A DNA stretch of 64,000 nt from Lodderomyces elongisporus (GCF_030384665.1 NC_083674.1:1-64000), one strand, 5' to 3'. Counted from the stretch's first letter, positions 30,193 to 40,121 are shown. Notes: a model not told the origin generated them from the letters alone. A program made the numbers and translations.

Positions 30193-30717
30193 TTACGACA
30201 GTGGGAATTTCACGTGTTTGCATGGCTCGGGTGGCTCTCCCTGGAAATCGTAATCCAACTTTACCTGCCCAACATACCAATAATTCTTGTGGTTATGGAA
30301 AAATCTCTGCCATCCAGTAATGTCCTTTTCACACTCCTCGGGATCCAATCCTCTTAGGTCGTGGGTGTACTCATCCGGTTTCAGGAAACATCCGGTAACA
30401 TAAACTCTTGCTGCATCTTTCCCAACAAGTTGGTGATATCCACCACCAGGTCCATAAACTGCACGGTTCGAACTTACATCAAATACACTGCCATTGATAG
30501 CTAAGAATATCGATCCATGGGACCCGTCATACTGTGACAATTGCTGTAATGTTAAAGTTTGTTCTCCGTGTAATTGGTGGAGGTAAAACCTCCAATTCAA
30601 GTATTTTCCATGGTAGCCCCAGGTCGGATCCGACGTGAACCAGTACGATAGTAGAGCATTGAAAAAGAGTAGACCGCCAATGATGCGTAGTACGTCTAAA
30701 AATGTAAATCTATCCAT
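30193..30717 (-). CDS. Membrane-anchored cytochrome b5-like (MAPR/Dap1-type) protein
   Basis: The 174-residue protein has an N-terminal membrane segment (about 9-27, VLRIIGGLLFFNALLSYWF) and a cytochrome b5-like haem/steroid-binding domain from about 55 to 155. The motif LAINGSVFDVSSNRAVYGPGGGYHQLVGKDAARV is the hallmark of the membrane-associated progesterone receptor group (read here at about 76-109). It includes the Tyr residues that ligate haem in this group, in place of the b5 histidines. In yeast, Dap1 binds haem and supports the sterol 14-demethylase Erg11. This protein has an extended C-terminus (EPPEPCKHVKF) and could be a second MAPR member rather than the Dap1 orthologue. Confidence 0.8.
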   Translation of the reverse strand: MDRFTFLDVLRIIGGLLFFNALLSYWFTSDPTWGYHGKYLNWRFYLHQLHGEQTLTLQQLSQYDGSHGSIFLAINGSVFDVSSNRAVYGPGGGYHQLVGKDAARVYVTGCFLKPDEYTHDLRGLDPEECEKDITGWQRFFHNHKNYWYVGQVKLDYDFQGEPPEPCKHVKFPLS

Positions 30718-30979
30718 TAAATATTGGAAGAAGAAAAAAAAAAAAAAGAAAGAAAGAAAGAAGTGGGTGTTACGAATAGGATTTGTACATGTTTTTGTCT
30801 GACTCTATATTTTATTGTAATTATTATTTTTCTTTTTCAATGTCGTAATCTTTTGTCTGTCCATTTTTCCACACTCATTCTCTCTCTTTCCCTTTTTTTG
30901 TCTTTATTTTTTTTGTCTATTTTTTTTTATTTTTTTTTCGTCTTTCTTTTGTGCTCTTCTTCTTTTTGACTTATTTTTT

Positions 30980-33562
30980 CTAATTAAAGAAAATCTCATC
31001 GTTAACTCCGTTATTGTTTATAAAATTTATTTGGTCTGCATCGGTGCTGATCAAATTGCTCCAAAACTCGTCGTTTATAGTATTGTATATATTTGGTTCC
31101 ATTGATACCAGCGGAAGTCTAGATTCCCGAAAATAGTGTTCGTCACGCGGTGTCTTGTTGGGCACTGGCTGTTGATATGGCTGGTGGTATGCCGCAAGCG
31201 ATAAAATGTCCAATGGTTTCTCAGAATTGACTGGTTTGAGATTTTGCGGGGTCTCATTATTCCTGTAGAGTAGCTCTTCAATTTGAGTCGCGTACGTTTG
31301 AGTGAACAATTGCATCACAAGTCTTGTCTTTTTCAACAAATAGTTAACAGGATGTTGCAAGTGCGATTGCTCAACCAACCGCAACACCTTTTGTACACTA
31401 AACACGGCATCTCGTGGAACAAGGTCCTTGTCAATGTATGAAGGCATGGTCATGATGAGATTACGCAATCGCAATAGCATACCACCAGTATACATTACAC
31501 GAGAGCCAAACGCCAATGGCATTTGGGCAACTTCTTCAGGTTCCAACTTTGTATACTCATTTAATGCTGCAAGACAAGATGATGTACAACTTGATATAGC
31601 CTTGATTGCACGGGTAGATAAACGGCCATGTTCATAGTTGAACATGTGGCTCAAATTTGGCTCATGGAGATAGGCAACAACTGAATAGAAATAAGACAAG
31701 AGCACACGATCATCGTCCTTGATCTTTTTTCTCAACTCATTTAAACGAACTTGTAACTCATTGATGATGTAATCTGATGTTGATGATCTCTTATCATCCA
31801 TTTCAGAAGAATGGATGATATGGTGAATTTTCTCCAACGCAGCATTGATCCTTGCAAATAATGCCAAATTGCGATATTTTTCAAATTGTGATTTTTCAAG
31901 CGTACAGCAACATTCTTCAACATACGAGGTCCATTTGATATAAATTGATCTTCGCAAAATAAGACATATGCTTACCGTGTTGAAGTAAATGATCAACACC
32001 AACGATCTATACTCCTCGCTTGGCTCCGACTCGGAGTCTTGCTTAACCGAGCCATCGGTGAATGTAAATGTTGGTCTTGCAACAATGCCAAGATCATGCA
32101 AGAGTGATACGCAAATCGTATTTAGTAAATGGTATCGACGCTCACGGAAAAGTTCGGGTGAGTTATAATACAAGCTTAATACAAGGATACTTTTGATCAA
32201 TTCGACCGATTTTGTTCCCACAACCAATACTTCGTCGCAAACAGATCTGATGGCTTCATTGTCCAATGCTAAAGCGTGGTCAACATTAATTGCATTGGGG
32301 TTCACTGTATTACTAGCAGACATGATTGCATTGAATAAAAAAGGTTGTTCGAGTCTCAATTGGTCGGCCGTAATATTCACAGGGATTTCCACCAAGGGTA
32401 AAAAACCCAATATACGATCCTTGTACAATTGCAAACGGAACTCGGCATCCTGTAATGTCAACAAACCTTTCGAAACCACGTCTGCTGGGATTGGGTTGCG
32501 CAATAAACTTGTTCTGCGATCAGCTAGTGAGTTTAGTTCGTTTGTCAAATCAGTTAATTTTGACGACGATTCGCTTAAAATCGAAATTTCTTGTTCCAAA
32601 TCATTTTTTGAGACAAATGGTGGAGAATCAGTGCTTGAGTCTGAGTAGATATTTGACCCGGGCCTGCGGCCCCTCAACTGGCCTTCAAGCATTCGCACAC
32701 GCTGTCTCAAATTTGCAATTTCCTGGTCTCGGCTCTCTGGTGAGGGTAATGGTGGATGTGAGTATTGGGGACTGAATGTGGGGTTTAGTTTGCTTGAGAC
32801 AGGTGGCACTGCTTGACGTAAATGTAAAGGCATTGGTGCAGGAGATGGTAAAGTTACAGGTGGAGGTTGTTGTGCAAGTTGAGGTGGAGGTGGTGGTAAA
32901 GTTACATGTGGTGGTGGTTGTGCAAGTGGTTGTGGTGGTTGTGCAAGCGGTTGTGGTGCTTGTGCAAGTTGAGGTGGTGGTTGTGCAAGTTGTTGTGGTG
33001 GTGGAGATTGTTGTGATTGTTGTTGCACCTGCTGTTGTTGCACCTGTGGTTGTGGCAGCAGATGTCTTTCGGTTCTTGGCAGGTGACTTCCTTCCTTCTC
33101 TTCTGCTTCCCTCCTTTTTGCTTCCAAAATCTCAGCCTTCTTTCTTCTCTTTCTAGTCTGATTGAGGTCTATTTCGCATTTCCTTTTGGCATTCAAACAC
33201 CGAATACACGAGGCTCCTGGGTCATCAGGATTGGATGGTGTACACTTTACTTTCAATGCATGACAACTCTTGCATGCCACTGAACGACGAGTAACTTTCC
33301 TTTTTGCTGCACTAATGTTGTTGTTGTTGTTATTATTTTTGCCGATGCTGCTGCTGCTGTTGCTGTTATTATTATTATTTTTGCTGCTGCTGCTATTACT
33401 GCTGCTTTGATCTGGTGTCAGTGACGAGTTATCCTCTTCGTTATCGTCATCGTCAGAGTCTGAATCCTCTTGTTTATACTTGGAATTTAATTTACTCCTT
33501 ATCGGTGAAACTGAATCATAAGAGTCGTCCGCTGGTGTTTCACTTTTAACTGTTGGAGGCAT
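30980..33562 (-). CDS. Zn2Cys6 transcription factor
   Basis: The 860-residue regulator has a binuclear zinc cluster near residues 95-135: CKSC, then six residues to the third Cys, an 11-residue loop, CIRC, and six residues to the last Cys (spacing 2-6-11-2-6). A basic stretch (NQTRKRRKKAEI) follows, then a Pro/Gln-rich linker built from PPQPLAQ repeats (32840-33060) and a short coiled coil (QEIANLRQRVRMLEGQL). A fungal-specific regulatory domain spans about 380-760. Ser/Asn and Asp/Glu runs precede the zinc cluster. The cluster with its long inner loop resembles the Candida War1 weak-acid-stress regulator, but I am not sure enough to name it. The frame upstream of 33562 lacks ATG. Confidence 0.85.
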   Translation of the reverse strand: MPPTVKSETPADDSYDSVSPIRSKLNSKYKQEDSDSDDDDNEEDNSSLTPDQSSSNSSSSKNNNNNSNSSSSIGKNNNNNNNISAAKRKVTRRSVACKSCHALKVKCTPSNPDDPGASCIRCLNAKRKCEIDLNQTRKRRKKAEILEAKRREAEEKEGSHLPRTERHLLPQPQVQQQQVQQQSQQSPPPQQLAQPPPQLAQAPQPLAQPPQPLAQPPPHVTLPPPPPQLAQQPPPVTLPSPAPMPLHLRQAVPPVSSKLNPTFSPQYSHPPLPSPESRDQEIANLRQRVRMLEGQLRGRRPGSNIYSDSSTDSPPFVSKNDLEQEISILSESSSKLTDLTNELNSLADRRTSLLRNPIPADVVSKGLLTLQDAEFRLQLYKDRILGFLPLVEIPVNITADQLRLEQPFLFNAIMSASNTVNPNAINVDHALALDNEAIRSVCDEVLVVGTKSVELIKSILVLSLYYNSPELFRERRYHLLNTICVSLLHDLGIVARPTFTFTDGSVKQDSESEPSEEYRSLVLIIYFNTVSICLILRRSIYIKWTSYVEECCCTLEKSQFEKYRNLALFARINAALEKIHHIIHSSEMDDKRSSTSDYIINELQVRLNELRKKIKDDDRVLLSYFYSVVAYLHEPNLSHMFNYEHGRLSTRAIKAISSCTSSCLAALNEYTKLEPEEVAQMPLAFGSRVMYTGGMLLRLRNLIMTMPSYIDKDLVPRDAVFSVQKVLRLVEQSHLQHPVNYLLKKTRLVMQLFTQTYATQIEELLYRNNETPQNLKPVNSEKPLDILSLAAYHQPYQQPVPNKTPRDEHYFRESRLPLVSMEPNIYNTINDEFWSNLISTDADQINFINNNGVNDEIFFN

Positions 33563-34095
33563 CTTTCTCAATATGATAGGGCAAACAAGTAGTATTATAA
33601 GAAAGAGATGGCTTGCTTCAAGATGGAGGACACGGCTGATGTGTAGGAAAATGGGTGTCCAAATTTTTACTGGGTTTTTTTTTTTATATAAATATGAGTA
33701 TAGAGACCATGAGAGTGGTTTTGTGAACCACTCCTTCTCTCTCTCTTTTAATTTGTTTTTATTTTATTTTATTTTTTATTTCATTTTTTTTTTTGCATAT
33801 AGACACACATAAGAATCCGTTACCATCGTAATTTCTAATAAACTTTTTTTCTGCGAAGCGGAAGTTACGGGATGTAGAAATAATGCGTGTGTTACATGGA
33901 AGAAAGAGAGAGTGGGGGAGAGGGGGGTTAAAAGGAGTTGGAAATCAACACAGTGATTCCCCAAAAGAAAAAAAAAAAAAAAGAAAAAAAGGCTACAAAA
34001 TTTTTCTTTAAAATCATGAAATCATTATAAAGAAAATGAATTTTTTTGAGGAGTGGTGGATAAAAGGGGGGGGAAATGAATGAATGGAAAGCTAC
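33563..34095. other. Promoter region of the Zn2Cys6 gene, left edge of the island
   Basis: The region holds T-rich tracts, a TATAAATA box-like sequence near 33686, poly-A/G runs (33970-33990) and a G-rich run (34065-34072). No gene is seen. Sequence shared with the second island unit begins at 34096. Confidence 0.45.
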
Positions 34096-34493
34096 TTATT
34101 GGGTAATTTTGAACGAAGACAATTGAATCAAGTTTAGAAATGAGAATATAAATAGGGGATAAGGAGTCGTATCTCAAACTACATTTATTTTATATGGTTT
34201 TCATGATAAGTACTACCTTTAGTGGTCACCATAAGTTAGGCGCATTCTGCCGTGTATTCGACAGAGAATGGCCACTCTCTGTCAAATGCCTTCATTTAAG
34301 AGATTGTGTTCGATAATCTACACCTTACACTTAAGACACTTGTTTTTACTCAGTATACAACCGAGTAAGAATTCGCTCCCTTCGAATATAGTCAATTGGT
34401 CGTTAAAAGATAATTTGTTGGCACTAATGAGCTAAGTAGCCAAATATTAGTGTACAGCAGTTGCACACTAACGAGAAGTTTTGTTGCCATGTT

Positions 34494-35217
34494 TGTTGAA
34501 GTCTGAGAAACTTATGAGACATACCGTGTACTTGCTTCAAACTGTATCAGCTCGGATGATAGGTCATTAATCCAGTGATTCTACGAGATTATTAACTAGC
34601 TTCTATTTAAAATCTGGCCGACGTTTACATCCCCCCCCTGAGTGGTTCACGTACTTGTGCTTTGCAAGACCTTACTCATTTCTAAATACACTACCAATGG
34701 TCAACCTTCGAGTTCGCTTCACGTGTATGTTAACACGTGATACCGTCGAGTGGCTTATAATTATACATTGAATCACGACAATGTTATGTGGCATACAGGG
34801 CATCTACGACGTGATTAAGCTCGCTACCAACCCATAGGTAGCTCCCTTACTAACCTCTTGTAGAACACCTGAAGGACCGTACCATCTTGTCATCTCGAGT
34901 TTGTCCGCGTCTGGGCATCTGACTAGCGAACTGCCGATACGCCCGCCGATTAGAGAGCCGGTACTTTCCCGAGATAGACATTGTGCTACGTCTTCTGAGG
35001 TTGTTGAGAAAAGCTTAAATAGCCACCAAGATCCCAGTTAGATAGACCTCCTTTGTATATACTTCTAGAGGACAACTTTAGAGTAGATAGCTTTAGATCA
35101 ACTAACTCTTAGTATAATAACTTTCTAATGTTATATCTTTAGTTCACACACAAAACTAAGTAATATCACTATTACTGTTCAGACTTTAAGCATACCGAAC
35201 ACTACTTATTTCTGGCA
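34494..35217. mobile_element. Inserted 724-bp element, probable solo LTR
   Basis: Comparison with the uninterrupted copy at 40122-40635 shows an insertion in the middle of GCCATGTTACA. The inserted block starts TGTTGAAG and ends TCTGGCA, so it has TG...CA ends. It is flanked by TGTT on both sides (34490-34493 and 35218-35221), a 4-bp target duplication. Inside are a C8 run, an inverted repeat (TCACGTGT/ACACGTGA, 34719-34740) and AT-rich TATA-like sequence near the 3' half, compatible with an LTR promoter. There is no coding capacity. At 724 bp it is long for a yeast LTR, so another kind of insertion is possible. Confidence 0.6.
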
Positions 35218-35303
35218 TGTTACAACTTGTTTAAAAAAAAAAACAAAAAAATAAAATTAAATTTTATTAAAGTATTTGATCTACCAAACTAATTTACCAA
35301 CTA

Positions 35304-35593
35304 TGTTAGCTTAGAGTAGCGTCGATTAGGGTGGAATCAATAGATATGGTTTTGATCGGTTTATAAAAACTATATAAATGTTTATATTCTAGGTCTACCT
35401 CAAAGACTATTTATATTCGTCGTCAATAGACCTCTTACTGAATGGCCCCTCATAGATAACCGATGTCGGCTATATAGGATAGTGGTATTCCAACACTGAC
35501 CTGATTAATATCGCTATTCCGTAGAACAGAAAGGTCGTGCCGGGTAAGGGTATAATATTCGGCAGTCAAGTGATAAGTCTCATGCATGTGACA
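35304..35593. mobile_element. Solo LTR, 290 bp, with 5-bp target duplication
   Basis: The block begins TGTTAGCTTAG and ends ATGTGACA. It is flanked by a perfect duplication AACTA at 35299-35303 and 35594-35598. The second island unit has the matching unoccupied site, where CTACC runs directly into AACTACTT near 40570. TG...CA ends, 5-bp duplication and size match solo LTRs of Ty1/copia- or Ty3/gypsy-type retrotransposons left by LTR-LTR recombination. The internal element is gone. No match to a named LTR family can be made from memory. Confidence 0.85.
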
Positions 35594-35706
35594 AACTACT
35601 TGTTATGGTTTCACTGCTACCCGAAATGTGTCTCAACCATCTAATATAGCTTACTTGCTTCTTCTTCATTTTCAACATCATCATCATCATATTTTGAAGA
35701 ACACGT

Positions 35707-36642
35707 TTAACCATCAGATTCATCATCTGTTTCATCGAATGAATATTGTTCATCGCTGTCATAAAACATGTCTGATGAGTCATTTGCATAAAAGCCCAAA
35801 CGAGAAAGTTCATCTTCAGTAGTTGGGTGGTCTGGAATTTCTACGTGGTGGGTAGAATTTGCAGCTTCATTGCCGTTATTTCTTACCTCCTGTTCAGAGT
35901 TTGAAATTGATGAACCCTTATGTTTTTTTGTTCCCGAAATATGCGCTCTCGCGTCAGCGCCAAAACGCTTTTCTATATATTGAAGCTCGGCTTCAGGTAT
36001 TTCTATTGCTGGATAGACTTCAATCATTACACCCTTTTGAGAAAGTCGACCAATTTTCAAATGAGGCCAATTAGACATTAACCAAGCTTTTGAGTCCAAC
36101 TTAAGCTCTGAACTGGTTAAACACATTGGTATGCCCGTTTCATAATTCGCACCAGGAAGTACCTCAATTATTCCATACTTTTTCCTCCATGACCGAATTC
36201 TTTTTTTAATAGCCAAACTTGACATTTTATCACTTTTAATGGCACCAACTATTAATACTTGATCTTCTTCTTCCAATACACTTTCCAACATTGCCAACTC
36301 AGCTTCGCCAACATTACTTTTCAGCAATTGAATTATTGTAAATTTCGAATCTTGAATTTGAAACCTTGTCAAGTTTGCACAGAATGTCAAACTTGGATGA
36401 CTAATTCTTTTTGTTATCTTCAAAGAATCGACTACTTCAGTCCTTGCTATAATTGCAGTCTCGACATTGTTTTGTACCGTATATTTGAATACTGATAGTG
36501 GCTCAATCAAATCCAACCAATCATTGTTTGGGAAATCATACACAAGAAATATCAGTGGGTTAGTGACAGACCAGATATATGGAAGCGTGTGGTCACCATA
36601 GGGTAAACTGTAAAACTTTAAAGATTGTATCTCGCTGGTCAT
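35707..36642 (-). CDS. Island gene X1: degenerate EEP-fold paralogue with acidic tail
   Basis: The 311-residue product is not recognised from any named family. Its first 220 residues align block by block with the EEP nuclease part of neighbouring gene Y. TAIIARTEVVDSLKIT corresponds to CAIVVNTKAVKDFKIT, and SKFTIIQLLKSN to LKFTAVCCYIET. QVLIVGAIKSD corresponds to SYIVGGDFNFG. The metal-binding Asp-x-Asn and terminal His of Y are missing, so X1 is probably catalytically inactive. After a charged linker, residues 265-311 form an acidic tail (SRLGFYANDSSDMFYDSDE) resembling the acidic segment after the EEP domain in Y. The ATG at 36642 matches the start of X2; upstream frame has no ATG. It is transcribed divergently from Y1. 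Confidence 0.8.
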   Translation of the reverse strand: MTSEIQSLKFYSLPYGDHTLPYIWSVTNPLIFLVYDFPNNDWLDLIEPLSVFKYTVQNNVETAIIARTEVVDSLKITKRISHPSLTFCANLTRFQIQDSKFTIIQLLKSNVGEAELAMLESVLEEEDQVLIVGAIKSDKMSSLAIKKRIRSWRKKYGIIEVLPGANYETGIPMCLTSSELKLDSKAWLMSNWPHLKIGRLSQKGVMIEVYPAIEIPEAELQYIEKRFGADARAHISGTKKHKGSSISNSEQEVRNNGNEAANSTHHVEIPDHPTTEDELSRLGFYANDSSDMFYDSDEQYSFDETDDESDG

Positions 36643-37753
36643 TGCTATTTGGCTATGTAGCAATTACTTTCTGTTACGAGAAAGTTTACAAATGTATTTT
36701 CTGATCAAAACAAATTTCCATTTTTCCATTTTTCTATATTTGTTTATATATTTATACTCATGGATACCTAGCATAAAGGCTTGAATATTATAAAAGCAAG
36801 TTTTCAATTAATCTTATGTTGGTTTTAAATTATAGGGAGTAAAGAATTAATAGATTGCAGAATTTGGAAACAATATTTTTTATAAGTTGTATTGTGTGTA
36901 AATTAACAATTCAAAGAGAAGCTTTTTTTTTAAAAAATTATTTTTTTTGCCCACTCATTTAATCAATGACATGTGAGAATAACATATAACAAAAGTTTGT
37001 ACTTTGAGTAGCTATAATTAGAGCGCACGGAGGGGCGGGGGCAGTAAGAAACGGTTACACCACATTATGTCAAGGGGCGGTAAATACAAAACATAACCAA
37101 CCATTGAATTGAGAGAAATAAGTTTACAAAATTTGCTGGGTTTTTTGTTTTAGTTTTTATAATTAATTTATTTCAAAATTAAATTGTTAAGAAAAAGACT
37201 ATTATAATAATGCAAAAGTGCAACTAGTAACGTTTGACTATTTAATTGTTTTGAAGAACATTGCAACCATGCATCAAAAGATATTGAAAGCTTAATTCCA
37301 TCAAAGGTATTTTATATATCACTAGTGGCAAATTGATAAGAAAAACGATTGAATTAATTGAAAACTATGAGCAAATGAACTTGAAGGGATACGTTAGGAT
37401 ATTTTTATACTACTTCGCCTGTCTTTTCAAGAACCACTTGAAACATAGGGGTAGAGTTTTGGTAATGTATTCAACAATGGGATTTGCACTATAAAGCAGT
37501 TTTAATATGCGGGATATAATTCGAAGCTTTCACATAGTAGGTATCAAGGGGCAAAAACTTTGAAAATTAGTGTTCAAAAGGTGATATTGAAAAGGGAGAG
37601 TGATGGAAATGAAGGGTAAGGATGATTTCCCCTTTTTCAAAATCTTCTTTTTTCAACAATCTATAAAGTAACTATGAATTTGTCATACCTTTAGCAATGT
37701 TTGGCCAGTCAATTAACTTTGAATACCCATACTAAACTTATGACAACAAAAAT
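36643..37753. promoter_or_regulatory. Divergent promoter of X1 and Y1
   Basis: The 1.1-kb intergenic region has two parts. The X-side half (36643-37205) matches the second unit only loosely. The Y-side part (about 37210-37665) is almost identical to 42457-42890. It contains an ACTATAAAG TATA-like box near 37489 and the last shared block (GGATGATTTCCCCTTTTTC). A G-rich patch (GGAGGGGCGGGGGC, 37030-37043) lies in the middle. No gene is seen. Confidence 0.6.
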
Positions 37754-38884
37754 ATGTCTACCAACGAAGCCGCTTTACTCGTATCTTATGATACACCCAA
37801 TGGACCACAATCCATACCAATAACCTATTTGAATGACATATACGACACAGAAGACAAACGTGCTATCCCATTGCCATCATATTGTATTAAGAAAGTACAC
37901 CACCCTGATGCTGACTTTACAATTGTATCTAAGAATATTGGTGGAAACAGGTTTAGAGATGCTTTGGCGTTTGTTGGTGATGATATTGCAATTACTCTTT
38001 TCTCGGAAATTTGCGACAATTCACTCCAATGCATATCCCATATGAAACATTTGGTAATTTTAAAACCAGAAAAGAATGCTAGGAGTGCAATTGTAGTCAA
38101 TACAAAGGCAGTGGAAAATCTTAAAATAACAGGTGAGATGCAATTGTCAAATCAAGTTCTTGATCCAGTGATCAAAAGATGTATTGCGGATGTTACAGTC
38201 GAGATAGGTTCACTCAAGTTTACTGCAGTTTGTTGCTATATTGAAACTAACATTCATATGAATGTGACGAGGAAGTTGATTTTTTTAAATGAGTTGGATC
38301 GTCTTCTCAAAACAAAAGGTTCTTATATTGTTGGTGGAGATTTTAATTTTGGAAAAGGTCTTATAAAACCCAGGTTTGATAGAGATGTTACCGTTGTTCA
38401 GAGATTGAAGAAACTTGTTGAAAGTAAAAAAATGATTGATGTTGGTCGTTTGCATTCTAATTACAAAGATATATTCACAAATGTTAGCGGTTCCAATTAC
38501 CGCCGAATCGATTACATTTTGGTGAGTCAATTTTCGCTACAGAAAATGACATCATTTAATATTGATTTTGATGGATGCAGCACTCATACTGTCTTGAAAA
38601 CTTGCTTCACAATTGAAGACATTGAATGCATAGACCACATCTCCACAATTGATCGCGAAGATCTGATTGAACCATTGCGTCAGTATTGTGTATTAATGAA
38701 TAAAAGAAAAATACGCAGTGTTGATAAGGATGAAGCATATCCTAATGGCGAAGAAGGTAGTTCTGAAGATGAAAAAGCCCCCACACTTGATGAATTGCAT
38801 TTGGTTGCTCAAGATTCGGACCTATATGATGATGATGGTCCAATCCAGGTATCAAAATCTTATTCCAAGCTATTGTTGATTTGA
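37754..38884 (+). CDS. Island gene Y1: EEP-nuclease-like protein, truncated copy
   Basis: The 376-residue product keeps the complete N-terminal EEP domain of Y2: motif I KNIGG (Asn 61), FSE (Glu 85), CYIET (Tyr 162), GGDFNFG (Asp 196, Asn 198), RRIDYIL (Asp 253) and CSTHT (His 278). The classical Ser-Asp-His is Ser-Thr-His here. An acidic segment follows. At about 38836, just after DSDLYDDDG, homology to Y2 stops; the last 15 or so residues come from antisense of an inverted Y fragment. So about 880 C-terminal residues, including all Myb-like repeats, are missing. It may still encode a free EEP protein or be a pseudogene. Start and promoter are nearly identical to Y2. Confidence 0.75.
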   Translation: MSTNEAALLVSYDTPNGPQSIPITYLNDIYDTEDKRAIPLPSYCIKKVHHPDADFTIVSKNIGGNRFRDALAFVGDDIAITLFSEICDNSLQCISHMKHLVILKPEKNARSAIVVNTKAVENLKITGEMQLSNQVLDPVIKRCIADVTVEIGSLKFTAVCCYIETNIHMNVTRKLIFLNELDRLLKTKGSYIVGGDFNFGKGLIKPRFDRDVTVVQRLKKLVESKKMIDVGRLHSNYKDIFTNVSGSNYRRIDYILVSQFSLQKMTSFNIDFDGCSTHTVLKTCFTIEDIECIDHISTIDREDLIEPLRQYCVLMNKRKIRSVDKDEAYPNGEEGSSEDEKAPTLDELHLVAQDSDLYDDDGPIQVSKSYSKLLLI

Positions 38885-39478
38885 CTCTTACCGTTGTTTT
38901 CTTCATTTGTTTAAAAATAAGGGATGTTATTGCATCGGTTAAATCCTCCGGGAGTAACTTGTTCAAATGGTTCCTCTCCGACAGCTTTAAAAACATAATT
39001 CTTGAAACTAATTGCTTCAAAATTTTCCAAATGCAACAAATGCACAGATTTGTTGTTAAATTTATAATAACGTAAATGTGACAATCTGTCTTTTTTTCTT
39101 GAAATAAAAACCGCCTTTTTTTTAAATAAATCCTACTTTTGAGCAACCAAACGCACTTTGTTAAATGTACGAGCTTTTTCTTCTTCGGAATCATTATTTT
39201 CACCATCTTGATATGCTTCTTTTTTATCAGCACTGTGTATTTTTTTTTTATTCACTAATATACAATATTCACGCAATGGTTCAATCAGTTCTTCATGATC
39301 AATTGTGGAGATGTGATCTGTGCATTTGATATCTTCAATTGTGAAGCAAGTTTTCAAGACAGTATGAGTGCTGCATCCATCAAAATCAATATTGAATGAT
39401 ACCATTTTCTGTAGCAAAAACTGACTCATTATGAACTTGTTGATTCTCTTAGAAAAAAGGATTTCATAGCTGCGGTAC
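38836..39478 (-). pseudogene. Inverted, broken fragment of a Y gene (Y3)
   Basis: Reading the minus strand, 39429-39133 encodes 98 in-frame residues (MSQFLLQKMVSFNIDFDGCS onward). They match Y2 residues about 258-353, including the terminal His motif and the acidic segment, ending in a stop after LVAQK. Further along, 39000-38836 matches Y2 around 404-465 (EPFEQVT, then STIAWNKILIPGL) but in shifted frames with stops. The upstream EEP half is absent. The fragment lies head-to-head with the 3' end of Y1 and supplies Y1's stop codon. It differs from both Y1 and Y2, so it derives from a third, older copy. Confidence 0.8.
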
Positions 39479-40121
39479 GATTTTATGAAAGCAACTCGGT
39501 CAAATGAGGCCCTTTCAACAGGGTCTAATGTCTACTTTGCATTATGTTGCTTTCAATTTTTCAGTATTCGAGACAATATATATATATATATAAAAATTAA
39601 GGAATACTAGAATCTATTCACTCCTCAAGTGATGATTCTCATAAAGATAAGAAAAATTAATTCAAGGCAGGAAATCATAATGTCTTCAACTATATTTTGC
39701 TTTAATGTGAACGTCTTTCTACGTAATTGATTACTCAGTCATTTATACTTGCATTATTTCCGACTATAATACTCTTCTATCAACAATTTCACAGGGCAAA
39801 AAACAAACAGCAGATCATGTAAAATAAAATCCCTCAAATTGATTATTGATTGTGTTTCGAATCTATCGTCTATTGGCTGAATCTGGTGTTTCTTAACGTT
39901 GTTCCTCCTTTATCACCCTACCCCCACGTGTTTTATTTTTTTGAACTGTAACCCTTCAAAGTGCTAACATTTTAATTCTTTTATTTTTCATTTCGCATAT
40001 ACATTTAATAAATAGGGCAAAGAAAAGAAGCTTATCTTTGAGATTTTTATAGGCAAACATTTGTCAGCTAATGTCGTAATATGCCCATATTTCCACAAAG
40101 TGGAAATTCGTGCTAAGCCCA
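39479..40121. other. Spacer between island units
   Basis: AT-rich sequence with a TA repeat near 39580-39590 and a CCCCACGTGTTTT block (CACGTG at about 39926-39931). I see no open frame of interest and no clear match to the other unit. The repeat shared with unit 1 starts at 40122. Confidence 0.4.

Larger units (their letters stand above)
34096..35656. repeat. Island non-coding repeat, copy A (interrupted by two insertions)
   Basis: This segment is nearly identical to 40122-40635 once two inserted blocks (34494-35217 and 35304-35593) are taken out. It starts with a TTATTGGGTAATTTTG block, includes a TATAAATAGGGG box, and continues for about 400 bp with several inverted repeats. One is GACAGAGA/TCTCTGTC (34260-34267 with 34276-34283). 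Another is a nested pair: CACTAAT/ATTAGTG (34422-34428 with 34446-34452) enclosing GCTA/TAGC. The repeat ends just beyond the 3' end of gene X in both units. It has no open frame, and its function is unknown. Confidence 0.85.

Noticed and set aside
30980..33562. Leu3 identity for the zinc-cluster regulator
   Set aside because: The inner loop of the zinc cluster is 11 residues with a different sequence; Leu3 has a shorter loop.
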